Shown: positions 5,056-5,518 of the stretch, piece by piece | Layout of the letters: each line of letters opens with the position of its first letter | Position numbering within the stretch: position 1 is the first letter of the stretch | Assembly: GCA_019240375.1 (NCBI GenBank) | Contig: JAFAYN010000213.1 | Location: forward strand, 1-5,518 | Length of the DNA stretch: 5,518 bases | From: Gemmatimonadota bacterium | Lineage (GTDB): Bacteria > Gemmatimonadota > Gemmatimonadetes > Longimicrobiales > Longimicrobiaceae | Direction of reading: 5' to 3' | Notes under the pieces: generated by a model | What the model was told of the DNA's origin: nothing | Database searches by the model: none | The model's input: only the letters and a program-made list of their open reading frames with translations | Program-made: the position numbers and the translations under genes

Positions 5056-5518
5056 GCGGAGTCCTGACCGCGACGGGGACGATGCGGGCTGCGGTGATCG
5101 CCGGCCCGGGGGAGATGCGGATGGAGGAGGTCGCCCTCCCCGAGCCGGGCGCGGGCGAGGTCCGCATCCGCCTGGAGGGGTGCGGTGTCTGCGCCTCCAA
5201 CCTGACCCCCTGGGGCGGGGCGGAGTGGATGAAGTACCCGATGGACGCCGGCTCCCCGGGGCACGAGGGGTGGGGCGTGGTGGACGCGCTGGGCGAGGGC
5301 GTCGCCGGGCTGACCGTGGGACAGCGGGTGGCCGCGCTCTCGTACCGCTCGTACGCCGAGTACGACGTGGCCGCCGCCGACGCGGTGGTCCCGCTCCCGG
5401 CCGCGCTGGACGGCAAGCCCTTCCCGGGCGAGCCGCTGGGGTGCGCGATGAACATCTTCCGCCGCAGCGGGATCCACGAGGGGCAGACGGTCGCCATCGT
5501 GGGGATCGGCTTCCTGGG
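5052..5518 (+). CDS. Zinc-dependent medium-chain dehydrogenase (partial, N-terminal part)
   Basis: The first 155 codons of an alcohol-dehydrogenase-type MDR enzyme are present; the gene runs off the right edge. The GroES-like catalytic domain shows GCGVCASNL with the catalytic-zinc Cys at residue 47, GHEGWG with His71 and Glu72, VGQRVAALSY (89-98), EPLGCAMNIFRRS (127-139, probable third zinc ligand Cys131) and the start of the Rossmann domain, TVAIVGIGFLG. The four-cysteine structural-zinc lobe usually found after GDRV is absent, so only the catalytic zinc is expected. The start is taken as GTG 5052, overlapping the previous TGA by 4 bp, with AAGGCGG just upstream. ATG 5082 is the alternative and begins closer to the family's usual N-terminus. 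The operon position suggests oxidation or reduction of a sugar or sugar-derived alcohol made with the two SDRs. The exact substrate is not readable. Confidence 0.93.
   Translation, partial: MSGVLTATGTMRAAVIAGPGEMRMEEVALPEPGAGEVRIRLEGCGVCASNLTPWGGAEWMKYPMDAGSPGHEGWGVVDALGEGVAGLTVGQRVAALSYRSYAEYDVAAADAVVPLPAALDGKPFPGEPLGCAMNIFRRSGIHEGQTVAIVGIGFL

Overview
The window is very GC-rich DNA with strong G/C preference at third codon positions and no mobile element, tRNA, rRNA or CRISPR signature. The poly-HAMP sensor kinase, the coding style and the sugar operon would fit a soil-type Gemmatimonadota (for example a Longimicrobium relative). Actinobacteria or Myxococcota cannot be excluded from this window alone, so the taxonomic guess is inference.

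Layout. (1) Positions 1-1083, minus strand: the N-terminal part of a soluble poly-HAMP sensor protein, probably a hybrid histidine kinase, running off the left edge. (2) About 1084-1603: an intergenic stretch of roughly 520 bp rich in palindromes and hairpins. (3) 1604-1882, plus: a small helical, acidic hypothetical protein. (4) 1908-2807, minus, convergent with the small gene: a glycoside-hydrolase-like TIM-barrel protein whose barrel segments appear in circularly permuted order (beta4-beta8 first, beta1-beta3 last). (5) From 2825 to the right edge, plus: a tight sugar-nucleotide operon of a dTDP-L-rhamnose 4-epimerase-like SDR, a second extended SDR resembling CDP-paratose 2-epimerase, and a zinc-dependent medium-chain dehydrogenase (partial) whose GTG start overlaps the preceding stop.

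Working together. The two SDRs and the MDR enzyme look like a translationally coupled set that epimerises and oxidises or reduces an activated sugar, presumably for a cell-surface glycan or glycosylated metabolite. The neighbouring barrel protein has both clan-A type glutamates and no signal peptide, so it may act on the same glycan or an intracellular glycoconjugate. It is divergent from the operon with only 17 bp between the proposed starts.

The most unusual observation is the order of the barrel segments in the 1908-2807 gene. It looks like a complete but circularly permuted glycosidase with a poorly supported translation start. It is either a natural permutation, the product of tandem duplication and deletion, or a rearrangement that needs checking against reads.
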